Shown here: positions 57,062 through 64,000 of the stretch, one piece after another
Numbering within the stretch: position 1 is the first letter of the stretch
How the letters are laid out: each line of letters begins with the position of its first letter
NCBI RefSeq assembly: GCF_000621125.1
Contig: NZ_KK211215.1
Coordinates: forward strand, 37,380 to 101,379
Reading direction: 5' to 3'
Length of the DNA stretch: 64,000 nt
Source: Maribacter antarcticus DSM 21422
GTDB lineage: Bacteria > Bacteroidota > Bacteroidia > Flavobacteriales > Flavobacteriaceae
Position numbers and translations under genes: made by a program
Notes under the pieces: model-generated
Database searches by the model: none
What the model was told of the DNA's origin: nothing
Seen by the model: only the letters and a program-made list of their open reading frames with translations

Positions 57062-57880
57062 TTAAGACTGGAGTTTGGTTTGCCTGAATTCATCTTCCTC
57101 ATTACTTTTTATTCCCAAAACATCATAAATATATTGAAAGGTGGAAAGTAATTCCGGTTTTCCGTTTATAATGGCTATGTTGTGCTCAAAGTGTGCACTT
57201 GGTTTGCCGTCAGCGGTCAGAATAGTCCAGCCATCTTTCAATTGCTTAATGCTTTTTGTACCTAAATTGGTCATGGGCTCTATGGCAACCGTCATGCCTT
57301 CAACAAACTTTTTGCCTCTTCCTCGTTTTCCGTAGTTGGGCATTTCGGGATCCTCATGCATTTCTTTACCCAATCCATGGCCTACTAATTCCCGCACAAC
57401 ACCATATCCATGGTCTTCGGTAAATTTTTGTATCGCGTAGCCAACATCTCCGACTCTATTGCCAGTTTTAAATTCTCGGATTCCAATATAAAGCGATTCT
57501 TTGGTAATCTGTAGTAACTTTTTGGTTTCCGGGGATACCTCTCCAACTTCAAATGTATAGGCATGGTCACCATAAAATTCGTTTTTTAAAACACCGCAAT
57601 CTATGGAGATAATATCGCCTTCTTGCAATGGTTGTTTATTTGGAATTCCATGTACGACCTGTGCATTGGGGCTCATGCATAGTGAATTGGGAAAGTCATA
57701 CAAGCCAAGAAAACCAGGGACACCACCATGATCTCTAATGAAGGTTTCTGCTAAAGTATCTAAAGCGAGTGTGGTTACACCAGGTTTTACTTCCGCTGCC
57801 AGCATTCCTAGGGTTTTTGATACAATTAATGCACTTTCCCGCATTAATTCAATTTCTTGGGCCGATTTTATCTTTATCAT
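57062..57880 (-). CDS. map: Methionine aminopeptidase, type I
   Basis: 272 aa metalloprotease removing N-terminal Met. Pita-bread fold with the metal ligands in IISIDCGVLKNEFYGDHAYTF (two Asp), ELVGHGLGKEMHEDP (His) and MTVAIEPM...HFEHNIAI (two Glu). ATG 57880 chosen because a longer frame (to a TTG at 57889) starts inside the -7 promoter box; ATG 57880 begins MIKIKSAQEIELMRESA, the conserved family N-terminus. Confidence 0.97.
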   Translation of the reverse strand: MIKIKSAQEIELMRESALIVSKTLGMLAAEVKPGVTTLALDTLAETFIRDHGGVPGFLGLYDFPNSLCMSPNAQVVHGIPNKQPLQEGDIISIDCGVLKNEFYGDHAYTFEVGEVSPETKKLLQITKESLYIGIREFKTGNRVGDVGYAIQKFTEDHGYGVVRELVGHGLGKEMHEDPEMPNYGKRGRGKKFVEGMTVAIEPMTNLGTKSIKQLKDGWTILTADGKPSAHFEHNIAIINGKPELLSTFQYIYDVLGIKSNEEDEFRQTKLQS

Positions 57881-57886
57881 AGGGTA

Positions 57887-57918
57887 CAAAGGTAAAACAA
57901 TCCTTTTTTATACTCCAA
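57887..57918 (-). promoter_or_regulatory. Complete promoter for map (TTG / 21 nt / TACCTTTG), abutting the start codon
   Basis: Minus-strand TTG at 57916-57918 and -7 box TACCTTTG at 57887-57894 with a 21-nt spacer, identical geometry to the menG promoter. Only 6 nt separate the box from ATG 57880, so transcription probably begins at or within a base or two of the start codon. Confidence 0.65.
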
Positions 57919-57936
57919 TTATGGAGAATTCTGTTT

Positions 57937-59439
57937 TTAAATCAAGGAGGTACAGGTCATGCTCGCCGGTTGTTCCACACCTATCATTTTTAAAATAGTA
58001 GGGGCTAAATCGCCAAGAACACCATCATGAATTTGTTTTAATTCTGGATCTATCAAAATAATGGGAACAGGATTCGTGGTATGTGCCGTATTGGGTGAAC
58101 CATCTGGATTGATCATCGTCTCACAGTTGCCATGATCTGCAATGAGTATGGTTGAGTACCCGTTGTCTAATCCAGTTTCTATTACGTTTTTCACACATAT
58201 ATCAACGGCTTCACATGCTTTTATGGCGGCTTCCATAATACCGGTATGTCCTACCATATCTCCGTTAGCAAAGTTGAGGCATACAAAGTCAGCCTCTTGT
58301 TTCTTTAAATCTTCTACCAAGGCACCGGTAAGTTCGTAGGCACTCATTTCGGGTTTTAAATCGTAGGTAGCCACTTTAGGGGAATTTCTTAAAATTCTAC
58401 TTTCCCCATCAAAAGGGGCTTCTTGTCCACCAGAGAAAAAGAAGGTGACGTGGGGGTATTTTTCGGTTTCTGCTATTCTGATCTGTTTTTTGCCGGCCTT
58501 GGAAAGAATTTCACCTAAGGTGTCGGTGATATTGTCCTTGTTAAAAACGATGTGCATTCCTTTAAAACTATCATCGTAATTGGTCATGGTAACGTAATAT
58601 AGTGGCAATTTTTTAGTATGATATTCCGGAAAATCATTTTGGGAGAGCATATTTGTTAACTCTCTTCCACGATCTGTTCTAAAGTTGAAAAAGATAATTA
58701 CATCATCGGCATCTACCGTTCCATTTTTAGCAGCTACCATCGGTTTTATAAACTCATCGGTAACATCGTTGTCATAATTTATTTGTAAATCTTTAGTAAT
58801 ATGCTCTGTTGGTTCACCCACTCCGTTTACGATAACATCGTAGGCCAATTTTACGCGCTCCCAACGGTTATCGCGGTCCATCGCGTAGTACCGACCCGTA
58901 ACAGTTGCAATCTTGCCTACGGTTTTAGACATGTGTTCTTGTAAATCCTGCACATAACCAATGCCTGATTTTGGGTCCACATCTCTACCATCTGTAAACG
59001 CATGCACGTATACATCTTCTAAACCGTTGTCGTTAGCAGCAGTAAGCAAACCCTTTAAATGTGTAATATGGGAATGCACGCCTCCATCACTTAAAAGTCC
59101 TAAAAAATGTACTTTCTTTTTATTTTTTTTAGCGTAATCAAATGCATCTACTAAGACTTTTTCGTCTTTCAGGGTATTGTTTTTAACCGCTAAATTAATG
59201 CGTGTTAATTCTTGGTAGACGACTCTCCCGGCTCCCAGATTCATATGTCCTACCTCGCTATTTCCCATTTGCCCTTCTGGAAGGCCAACATTAAGTCCAT
59301 CCGTACGTAAAGCAGCATTAGGGTAGTCCGTGTATAGCGAATCGATATAAGGTGTATGTGCATTATCTATTGCGGAGACTTTAGGGTCGGGAGATGTTCC
59401 CCAGCCATCTAAAATCATTAAGATTACTTTTTTGTTCAT
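57937..59439 (-). CDS. gpmI: 2,3-bisphosphoglycerate-independent phosphoglycerate mutase
   Basis: 500 aa alkaline-phosphatase-fold glycolytic enzyme with two Mn2+. Catalytic Ser in EGQMGNSEVGHMNLGAGR; other markers: VILMILDGWGTS at the N-terminus, HAFTDGRDVDPKSG, VTGRYYAMDRDNRWER, FFNFRTDRGRELT, EKYPHVTFFFSGGQE, NGDMVGHTG and ADHGNCETMI. Start placed at ATG 59439 (MNKKVILMILDGWG); a start at 59451 would add only MTMT. Confidence 0.96.
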   Translation of the reverse strand: MNKKVILMILDGWGTSPDPKVSAIDNAHTPYIDSLYTDYPNAALRTDGLNVGLPEGQMGNSEVGHMNLGAGRVVYQELTRINLAVKNNTLKDEKVLVDAFDYAKKNKKKVHFLGLLSDGGVHSHITHLKGLLTAANDNGLEDVYVHAFTDGRDVDPKSGIGYVQDLQEHMSKTVGKIATVTGRYYAMDRDNRWERVKLAYDVIVNGVGEPTEHITKDLQINYDNDVTDEFIKPMVAAKNGTVDADDVIIFFNFRTDRGRELTNMLSQNDFPEYHTKKLPLYYVTMTNYDDSFKGMHIVFNKDNITDTLGEILSKAGKKQIRIAETEKYPHVTFFFSGGQEAPFDGESRILRNSPKVATYDLKPEMSAYELTGALVEDLKKQEADFVCLNFANGDMVGHTGIMEAAIKACEAVDICVKNVIETGLDNGYSTILIADHGNCETMINPDGSPNTAHTTNPVPIILIDPELKQIHDGVLGDLAPTILKMIGVEQPASMTCTSLI

Positions 59440-59462
59440 GGTCATTGTCAAAATTGTTCCTT

Positions 59463-59470
59463 CAAAAGTA
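59463..59470 (-). promoter_or_regulatory. -7 box (TACTTTTG) for gpmI
   Basis: TAnnTTTG match 23 bp upstream of the chosen gpmI start on the minus strand; the -33 position shows TTA rather than TTG. Confidence 0.5.
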
Positions 59471-59717
59471 GCATGATTTCCCTAGTTTAACTAGTATTTT
59501 TCCAAGCTTTTTGGTTGAATTTAGTGTTTAGGACACTAGCTTTTATGATAGGATTGCTATCGACTTTCTTTAATTTCCAACTAGGTGATTTTTACTTTTT
59601 TAAAGATTTATTAGGCTTGGTTATACGGTTCTGATGTGTACATCAAGGTCGCCAGTCCTTGATTTTCTCCCAAGAGGGGCTAAGGTGGATGCTCCTACAT
59701 TTGAATGCAGCACATAA
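59471..59717. other. Gap without a recognisable gene
   Basis: No coding frame or structure stands out between the gpmI promoter and the terminator at 59718. Confidence 0.5.
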
Positions 59718-59749
59718 AAAAACCTCTTACGCATACGTAACAGGTTTTT
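59718..59749 (-). terminator. Terminator after the small membrane-protein gene
   Basis: 14-bp stem with one mismatch (59718-59731 with 59736-59749), 4-nt loop, T-run on the minus strand after the stem; about 50 bp past the small gene's stop. Confidence 0.7.
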
Positions 59750-59796
59750 ATTTTCAATAAAATCTCTTATAGTGTTCAGGTAAAAGAGTACAAACG

Positions 59797-59964
59797 TTAA
59801 AATTCAAATCCATGAAAGACCCTATATGCGAAGGCATAAAAAGCCATTAGTAACATTAATCCACAAAATACGGAGTATACTTTTAATAGTACTACCAAAA
59901 TTTCTGGTTTGCAATTTTCAAATGCAGATATATAAAGATCTTTAAAGTGTAATAGTGTTCCCAT
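59797..59964 (-). CDS. Small membrane protein, DUF6747-like
   Basis: 55-residue frame ATG 59964 to TAA 59797: MGTLLHFKDLYISAFENCKPE, then one hydrophobic helix (VLLKVYSVFCGLMLLMAFYAFAY) and a short tail RVFHGFEF. The pattern 'KDLYI-x-AF-x-N...YAF-YRV...GFEF' matches, from memory, a small flavobacterial family labelled DUF6747. It is followed by a hairpin terminator, supporting a real gene. Function unknown. Confidence 0.65.
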   Translation of the reverse strand: MGTLLHFKDLYISAFENCKPEILVVLLKVYSVFCGLMLLMAFYAFAYRVFHGFEF

Positions 59965-60129
59965 ATAGTATTTTTTATGTGACGTGTTCTACTGCATCAC
60001 AACTGATTTAACCAATAGCTATAAAGGTAAAGGGTAAATGGTGTCACTAATTTGGGAATTTTAAATATAGTGAAAATGAAGTCAATTTTAGGTGTAGGTC
60101 TCGTTTAAGCGCTTAAAAGATCGATAAGC

Positions 60130-60811
60130 GTTTAGCTCTTATTACTACAGTGCTCCATAGCTTCCTAAATTTTTTATATGCTGTTTTTTGGATTTGGATG
60201 TATGCTTTGGATTTCTGGAGTACGATTGAGATCGCTTGCCGCTTTTAGTATGTCTATCACTTTTACCATCTCATAAGCACAACCAGACTGTATCATAAAG
60301 AGCACGCCTAGCTCGTCCCTTTCCAGTTCGTCTCCACGCCCATCCTATAATAAGGTATTCTCACCTATTCTGTATACTAAACCACCCATATCGCCAGCTA
60401 CAGAGATATCCATGGTCAATGTTTGCCAGCAATCACCTTTAGCGATTTATTTTGCGGAATGTCTTCTGATTACCTGCGTTATTTCATGGCCCAATACGCC
60501 AGCCAATTATGCTTCGTTCCAATGCGAAAAGAGTGCATAGGTACTAACACACTGGCCGCCTGGTGCTGCGAATGTGTTCATGGTTTGAACATCTGCTAGT
60601 AAAGGAAAATCGTATTTATAGGGCGTATCTGTTTCAATACTGCTGTGTGACAGTTTGTTTCCTGCGGCAACTACAAAAGCTTGTAAGCGCTCGTCAGCGT
60701 AAAGTTCGCCATGCTGCTGGGCTATTTTTTTGGTGCGCTTTGCAGTCTTATGGCGATGTCTTCATTAGGTCATGCTAATATGTTGGGAACGTCTGGAATA
60801 GGGGTTCGTTT
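60130..60811 (-). pseudogene. Decayed M48-family metallopeptidase gene
   Basis: Minus-strand reading yields clear M48 sequence: PNEDIAIRLQSAP, HGELYADERLQAFVVAAGNKL, TPYKYDFPLLADVQTMNTFAAPGG, LAGVLGHEITQVIRRHSAK, GDELERDELGVLFMIQSG, EMVKVIDILKAAS and PEIQSIHPNPKNSI. It is broken by TGA 60770-60772, a frameshift in the T7/A7 run 60725-60731, TAA 60507-60509, TAA 60447-60449, TAG 60345-60347 and more stops near 60150. The zinc motif HExxH has become HEITQ (second His to Gln, 60474-60476). The 5' end is not recognisable. Two plus-strand frames over it are shadows. Confidence 0.85.
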
Positions 60812-60936
60812 CCGTATTGCTGCATTTTTGAATACATGCGAATATTTCAGGGGCACGGCCAATGAATATATCGATTTTTCAACTACCTCTTCTCACGATT
60901 ACGGTGTTTTATAAGGCGCCGAAACATACAAAAGAG

Positions 60937-61674
60937 TTAAAGAAGGTTTCTATTGATGTCTAAAATATTATTCTGGATATAGTTTTTTAGAAAGCCGATG
61001 GTAAAATGCTCCGCTCCATAAAATTCTTCTAGTTGTAATAATTGAGCAATGTTCTTGCTTCTAAAGGCTTCTAGCATTGGTTTCGAGATTGGCGCATAGC
61101 TGTAATGCCAAGGCTCATATTTAAAACCTCTCCTTTTTGGGTTATCGGTATAAACAAGATGAAAATCATAGATTACTGAATTTTCGTCCATCCATTTTTT
61201 GAAATTTTCAAACGGGCCACCAGATTCGAATTTTTCCGGCACCAAGACATCGCCATTTGTTTTTGGGTAGCCGTCTATAACATCAATATCAGTGCCCCAG
61301 TGATGCCTGCTAGTACCGGGTATCGTAGAATATTCGATGATTTTATCGATAGCTGCTAAAGGCTCCATTTCATCATCTTCTGTATAGGTGATGAACTTTC
61401 GTTCAAAAATAATCTCCTGACGCTGGAAACTCCTAAAACTTGAAACAATTTTAAGGTCGATGCCATCAGAATAAGCGGCTCTTTTCATGGATAGAAAAGC
61501 GTCATGTGCTTTCTTTCGCAGGTTGATTCCTTCGCCATACAGTTCTATATTGGTTTTGCCCATAAGCTCAACGATGGAATACTCCATTTCTTGGTTTAGG
61601 GTAATACCGGGTACAAGGGCCATCGCGATTCCTGCGGCACTCGTTTTCTTAATAAATGATCTTCTTTGCATCAT
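60937..61674 (-). CDS. D-Ala-D-Ala carboxypeptidase-type M15 peptidase with Tat signal
   Basis: 245 aa exported peptidase of family M15B (VanY/DacB-like), acting on peptidoglycan stem peptides. N-terminus MMQRRSFIKKTSAAGIAMALVPG has a twin-arginine motif. Zinc ligands: SRHHWGTDIDV (His and Asp of SxHxxGxxxD) and EPWHYSY (ExWH). KIVSSFRSFQRQ is the conserved substrate-binding stretch. The presence of a Tat signal implies folding before export. Monocistronic by context, upstream of the decayed M48 gene. Confidence 0.9.
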   Translation of the reverse strand: MMQRRSFIKKTSAAGIAMALVPGITLNQEMEYSIVELMGKTNIELYGEGINLRKKAHDAFLSMKRAAYSDGIDLKIVSSFRSFQRQEIIFERKFITYTEDDEMEPLAAIDKIIEYSTIPGTSRHHWGTDIDVIDGYPKTNGDVLVPEKFESGGPFENFKKWMDENSVIYDFHLVYTDNPKRRGFKYEPWHYSYAPISKPMLEAFRSKNIAQLLQLEEFYGAEHFTIGFLKNYIQNNILDINRNLL

Positions 61675-61904
61675 GATTAGGCTGCTTTTTGATAACTACA
61701 CGTGCATTCAAAAAAACGAACGTGCCATATTTAAAATTAAGTAAAAAATTCTTCTTTGAAATTTTGAATATATTTTAAAAATAGTACATACGTATAGCCC
61801 TCACATATTATTGTTGTCTAGTTGGGGAAAACTGTGGTAAAGGGTCCATTTAAAGACATTTAAGTAATCGCCAACCCTTAAAAGGTGTTGGTAAAGCTAT
61901 AATT

Positions 61905-63071
61905 TTATTTGTTGGTAAGGTAGAGAAAACCTTGGTAATCAAGATTTAAATCTATCATGAATATGGTATAAAAATAAATTCCGGAAGGTAGCCCTTGATT
62001 CCTATTAAAGATAAAATTACCCACATTAGCGGTTCCTGAAAAGTCATTGGTATAGTTGCTTTTTTTGAATACTTTTATGCCGTACCGGTCATAAATGGTA
62101 ACTATATTATTTTCAGAGTTTTCTAGTTCGGGAACAAAAAAGGTATCGTTAATATTATCTCCGTTAGGGGACACAAAATAGTTTTCTAACCTAACGACTG
62201 CTCTTGCCAAAGGCTCAAAAGGAATTTTTGAAGACCCCAAGGTTAGAATCTCATAATCGGAAGGTAGAAAGGGTTCCGAGGTTATAAAACCTTGCTCCAA
62301 GTTGCCAAGTACGGATGTTGCCCCAAGATTCTCCCACCGATTGCCTAATTTGCTCCAGCCTACTAAAACAAGAGTAGTGCTGTCATCTGTAAGGCTTTCC
62401 ATGCTACTTCTGGCATTCCAGCTTACATTAACAGTAGACACCACCGTGCTTTCTAAACGCCAAAATTCTGAGGTACTAACTAATTCTATATTCCTGGCTG
62501 TGTTATCAGTATCAAAGTTTCCACTGCGGGAAACAGGCGCATTTGGATTTTCAAAAAAATAGGCGCATTTGGCAAAGAGGTTGGTACTTTCCGAGTCAAG
62601 TATTAAAGGCCTTAGCAATTCTGAATCCCCAACGGGGAAAATAAAGTTCTGCTTATTGGTTATGGCTGCATACCCATCTATTTTATTTAGATTTCCTTCA
62701 CCAAGGTAAAAACTATTTTTAAGGAAATTATAGTAGGTGTTGTCTTGAGTTCTTGGGCTTAGGATATCGCCAACGATAAAACTGGTGTTGTTGGTGTTAT
62801 CTATGCCCAGCTCTAAATGCAATCCGTTTTCCGTGGCAATTTCAGTATCAAAAAATAAAGGAACTATGGTGCCTGAGACAGTTAGTTCTGTAGGGCTATA
62901 GAAGCCTACCAATCCTAAATTGGTATCAAACGGAGCCTCGTTGATTAGATTGGTGTGAAAGCCAAGATTCCCATTCTCGTGAATGCGCAAGTTGCCACTG
63001 TTGTATAGGGCAGTTTGGGCGGTAAGGGTTACTGCCAAAAGCATAAAAAGGATGTAGCAGGTTTTTTGCAT
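61905..63071 (-). CDS. Secreted protein with gliding-type (T9SS type B) C-terminal sorting domain
   Basis: 388 aa. Signal peptide to about residue 19 (MLLAVTLTAQ). The middle is beta-rich without a known enzymatic motif (FIVGDILSPRT, FIFPVGDSELLRPLIL: repeated in flavobacterial surface proteins). The C-terminus, about residues 290-388, is a CHU_C/type B sorting domain: YFVSPNGDNINDTFFVPEL, NIVTIYDRYGIKVFKKSNY, LPSGIYFYTIFM. It should be exported by the T9SS and attached to or released from the surface. Start overlaps the stop of the upstream gene as TAATG, so the pair is coupled. Confidence 0.9.
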   Translation of the reverse strand: MQKTCYILFMLLAVTLTAQTALYNSGNLRIHENGNLGFHTNLINEAPFDTNLGLVGFYSPTELTVSGTIVPLFFDTEIATENGLHLELGIDNTNNTSFIVGDILSPRTQDNTYYNFLKNSFYLGEGNLNKIDGYAAITNKQNFIFPVGDSELLRPLILDSESTNLFAKCAYFFENPNAPVSRSGNFDTDNTARNIELVSTSEFWRLESTVVSTVNVSWNARSSMESLTDDSTTLVLVGWSKLGNRWENLGATSVLGNLEQGFITSEPFLPSDYEILTLGSSKIPFEPLARAVVRLENYFVSPNGDNINDTFFVPELENSENNIVTIYDRYGIKVFKKSNYTNDFSGTANVGNFIFNRNQGLPSGIYFYTIFMIDLNLDYQGFLYLTNK

Positions 63072-64000
63072 TAGTGGTTGTTCTTCGCTGTCAACATTTT
63101 TTTAATTGCTTCCATTTGGGCTATAAGCAGCGCCACTTCGTTAGTCAGTGAACTGTTTGTGTCTTCTAAGGATTTAATTTTCTTTTCTTGTTCTATGGTG
63201 TGCAAGAAGAGTTCTTCTATTTTTTCGAGGTTTTTTATATTGGATTTGCTAAGGTTCCAAAACCCGTCTTGTTTTACTTGGGCTGCGGATTTTATACCGG
63301 GTAAGTGTTTATTTTCTTTAATAAAATTTTCAATTTCTTCTAAAGTTTGAAATTTGTAAATACTGTTTAAAAATGATTTCCCTGTATAATATTTTTGGAA
63401 GACGTAGTCAGGTACTAAATCAGTAGAGTTACCATCGTATAATATATCACCATTTGCTCGAATGTCACCATCAACATGAAGATTCGAAAGTGGTATTGCA
63501 ACACCAATTCCTACGTCACCATTTGCAATAATTCTCATTGCTTCTGTACTATTTGTGGAAAAACCCAGTTGATTATTCCCTGCTCTATACATCCCCATAG
63601 TAGTTTCTGTGTAAAAACCAAAACTTGGATTTCCAGCAGAGCCAGGGTTGCCGGCAAACCCCAATCTAGCTTGAATTTGTCCGTCAACATCTAATTTGCT
63701 TTGTGGAGCACCTGGAAGTGTACCAACTGCTATATTACCTGGGCCACCAAAAACAAAGTTAAAGCCGGCTAGATTGTGAGTTCTGTTGGCGTCTAAAATT
63801 AAATCTGTATTCGAAAAGTTGTCTCCTGCTGTTGTAGTAAGCACGTATGGGTCAGGTGTTGTTCCGGTTCCAGTTACGGCCACCGTTCCGCTGCCGTTTA
63901 CAACTGTCTCCGAACCATCGGATGTATCGGCACTTGTTAGTACATATGGGTCTCCAGTCGTTCCTGTTCCAGTTACTGCCACTGTTCCGCTACCGTTTAC
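63071..64000 (-). CDS. Repeat-rich surface/tail-fibre-like protein (5' end outside window)
   Basis: 310 residues of the C-terminal part; the frame continues past the right edge and the GTG at 63982 is not a start. N-proximal part: two near-identical 33-residue units containing VNGSGTVAVTGTGTT and DPYVLT. Then NTDLILDANRTHNLAGFNFVF, GNIAVGTLPGAPQSKLDVDG, MGMYRAGNNQLGFSTNSTEAMRI, as in beta-structured flavobacterial adhesin/tail-fibre-like proteins. It ends in LEEIENFIKENKHLPGIKSA and a C-terminal coiled coil (KIEELFLHTIEQEKKIKSLE), typical of a trimerisation/chaperone-like tail. Coupled to the T9SS-sorted gene downstream. Confidence 0.8.
   Translation of the reverse strand, partial: VNGSGTVAVTGTGTTGDPYVLTSADTSDGSETVVNGSGTVAVTGTGTTPDPYVLTTTAGDNFSNTDLILDANRTHNLAGFNFVFGGPGNIAVGTLPGAPQSKLDVDGQIQARLGFAGNPGSAGNPSFGFYTETTMGMYRAGNNQLGFSTNSTEAMRIIANGDVGIGVAIPLSNLHVDGDIRANGDILYDGNSTDLVPDYVFQKYYTGKSFLNSIYKFQTLEEIENFIKENKHLPGIKSAAQVKQDGFWNLSKSNIKNLEKIEELFLHTIEQEKKIKSLEDTNSSLTNEVALLIAQMEAIKKMLTAKNNH
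63836..64000 (-). repeat. 99-bp tandem repeat inside the surface-protein gene
   Basis: Copies at 63935-64000 and 63836-63901 encode the same 22-residue block (VNGSGTV...DPYVLT, one G/P difference), separated by an 11-residue linker SADTSDGSETV; period 99 bp (33 codons). More copies are likely beyond the window edge. Nucleotide differences are mostly synonymous. Confidence 0.85.

Noticed and set aside
60563..60914. Two plus-strand open frames of 71 and 67 codons
   Set aside because: They are shadows of the minus-strand M48 pseudogene; the minus strand gives clear peptidase sequence and the plus frames match nothing.
1..64000. CRISPR arrays, insertion sequences, phage genes, tRNA or rRNA genes, riboswitches
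   Set aside because: I looked through all gaps on both strands and saw no direct-repeat array, transposase, integrase, cloverleaf or rRNA-like sequence. A covariance-model search (tRNAscan, Rfam) would be decisive.

Overview
The window comes from a member of the Bacteroidota, most likely a marine Flavobacteriaceae (Maribacter/Zobellia/Arenibacter-like). The signs are PorT, a type IX secretion (T9SS) plug protein and a gliding-type C-terminal sorting domain, a Na+-pumping NADH:quinone reductase (NQR), a short primary sigma factor, many SPII lipoproteins, and repeated TAnnTTTG promoter -7 boxes upstream of genes. The gene order rpoD / pnp-rpsO / accD-fbaA / tamL / SpoU methylase / porT-ubiE also looks flavobacterial. 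I see no phage, insertion sequence, CRISPR array, tRNA or rRNA.

Layout. 1-6.1 kb: tail of a putative regulator followed by a complete RND efflux operon (adaptor, pump, outer-membrane channel) closed by a strong hairpin. 6.1-12.3 kb: a cyanophycin module (cphA divergent from cphB, with an isoaspartyl peptidase gene) plus ypdA and rpe in a TAATG-coupled operon. 12.3-19.1 kb: three large exported proteins (haem/beta-propeller lipoprotein, VPS10/BNR repeat protein, TPR lipoprotein). 19.3-22.0 kb: trmL, a VF530 protein and type I pullulanase. 22.2-23.8 kb: a freshly decayed secreted-protein gene. 24.2-36 kb: housekeeping block (rpoD, pnp, rpsO, accD, fbaA, tamL, rRNA/tRNA methylase, porT, menG/ubiE). 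36.3-46.1 kb: Trk potassium uptake, aspartate aminotransferase, a fatty-acid desaturase, rsmG, a DinB protein, pruA, apaG. 47.2-56.3 kb: T9SS plug gene divergent from nqrABCDEF, followed by a conserved small protein and apbE, whose product would attach FMN to NqrB and NqrC. 56.3-59.4 kb: methyltransferase, map, gpmI. 59.8-64 kb: a small membrane protein, an M48 peptidase pseudogene, a Tat-type M15 peptidase, a T9SS type-B sorted protein and the 3' part of a repeat-rich surface protein.

How the parts fit: cyanophycin can be made (CphA), cut to beta-Asp-Arg dipeptides (CphB) and then split (isoaspartyl peptidase), giving a complete nitrogen storage cycle. PruA could take up the later arginine/proline-derived carbon. 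NQR generates the sodium gradient, with its own flavin transferase next door. The T9SS parts (PorT, plug) serve exported proteins such as the C-terminal-domain protein at the right end.

The most notable unlisted content is decay: five gene remnants that read through stops and frameshifts lie in the long 'empty' stretches between intact housekeeping genes. I found no convincing new defence or mobile system. The best oddities are the altered flavin-attachment motifs in NqrB/NqrC, the zinc-ribbon-less AccD, a perfect 26-bp hairpin without a U tract, and apparently leaderless promoters.
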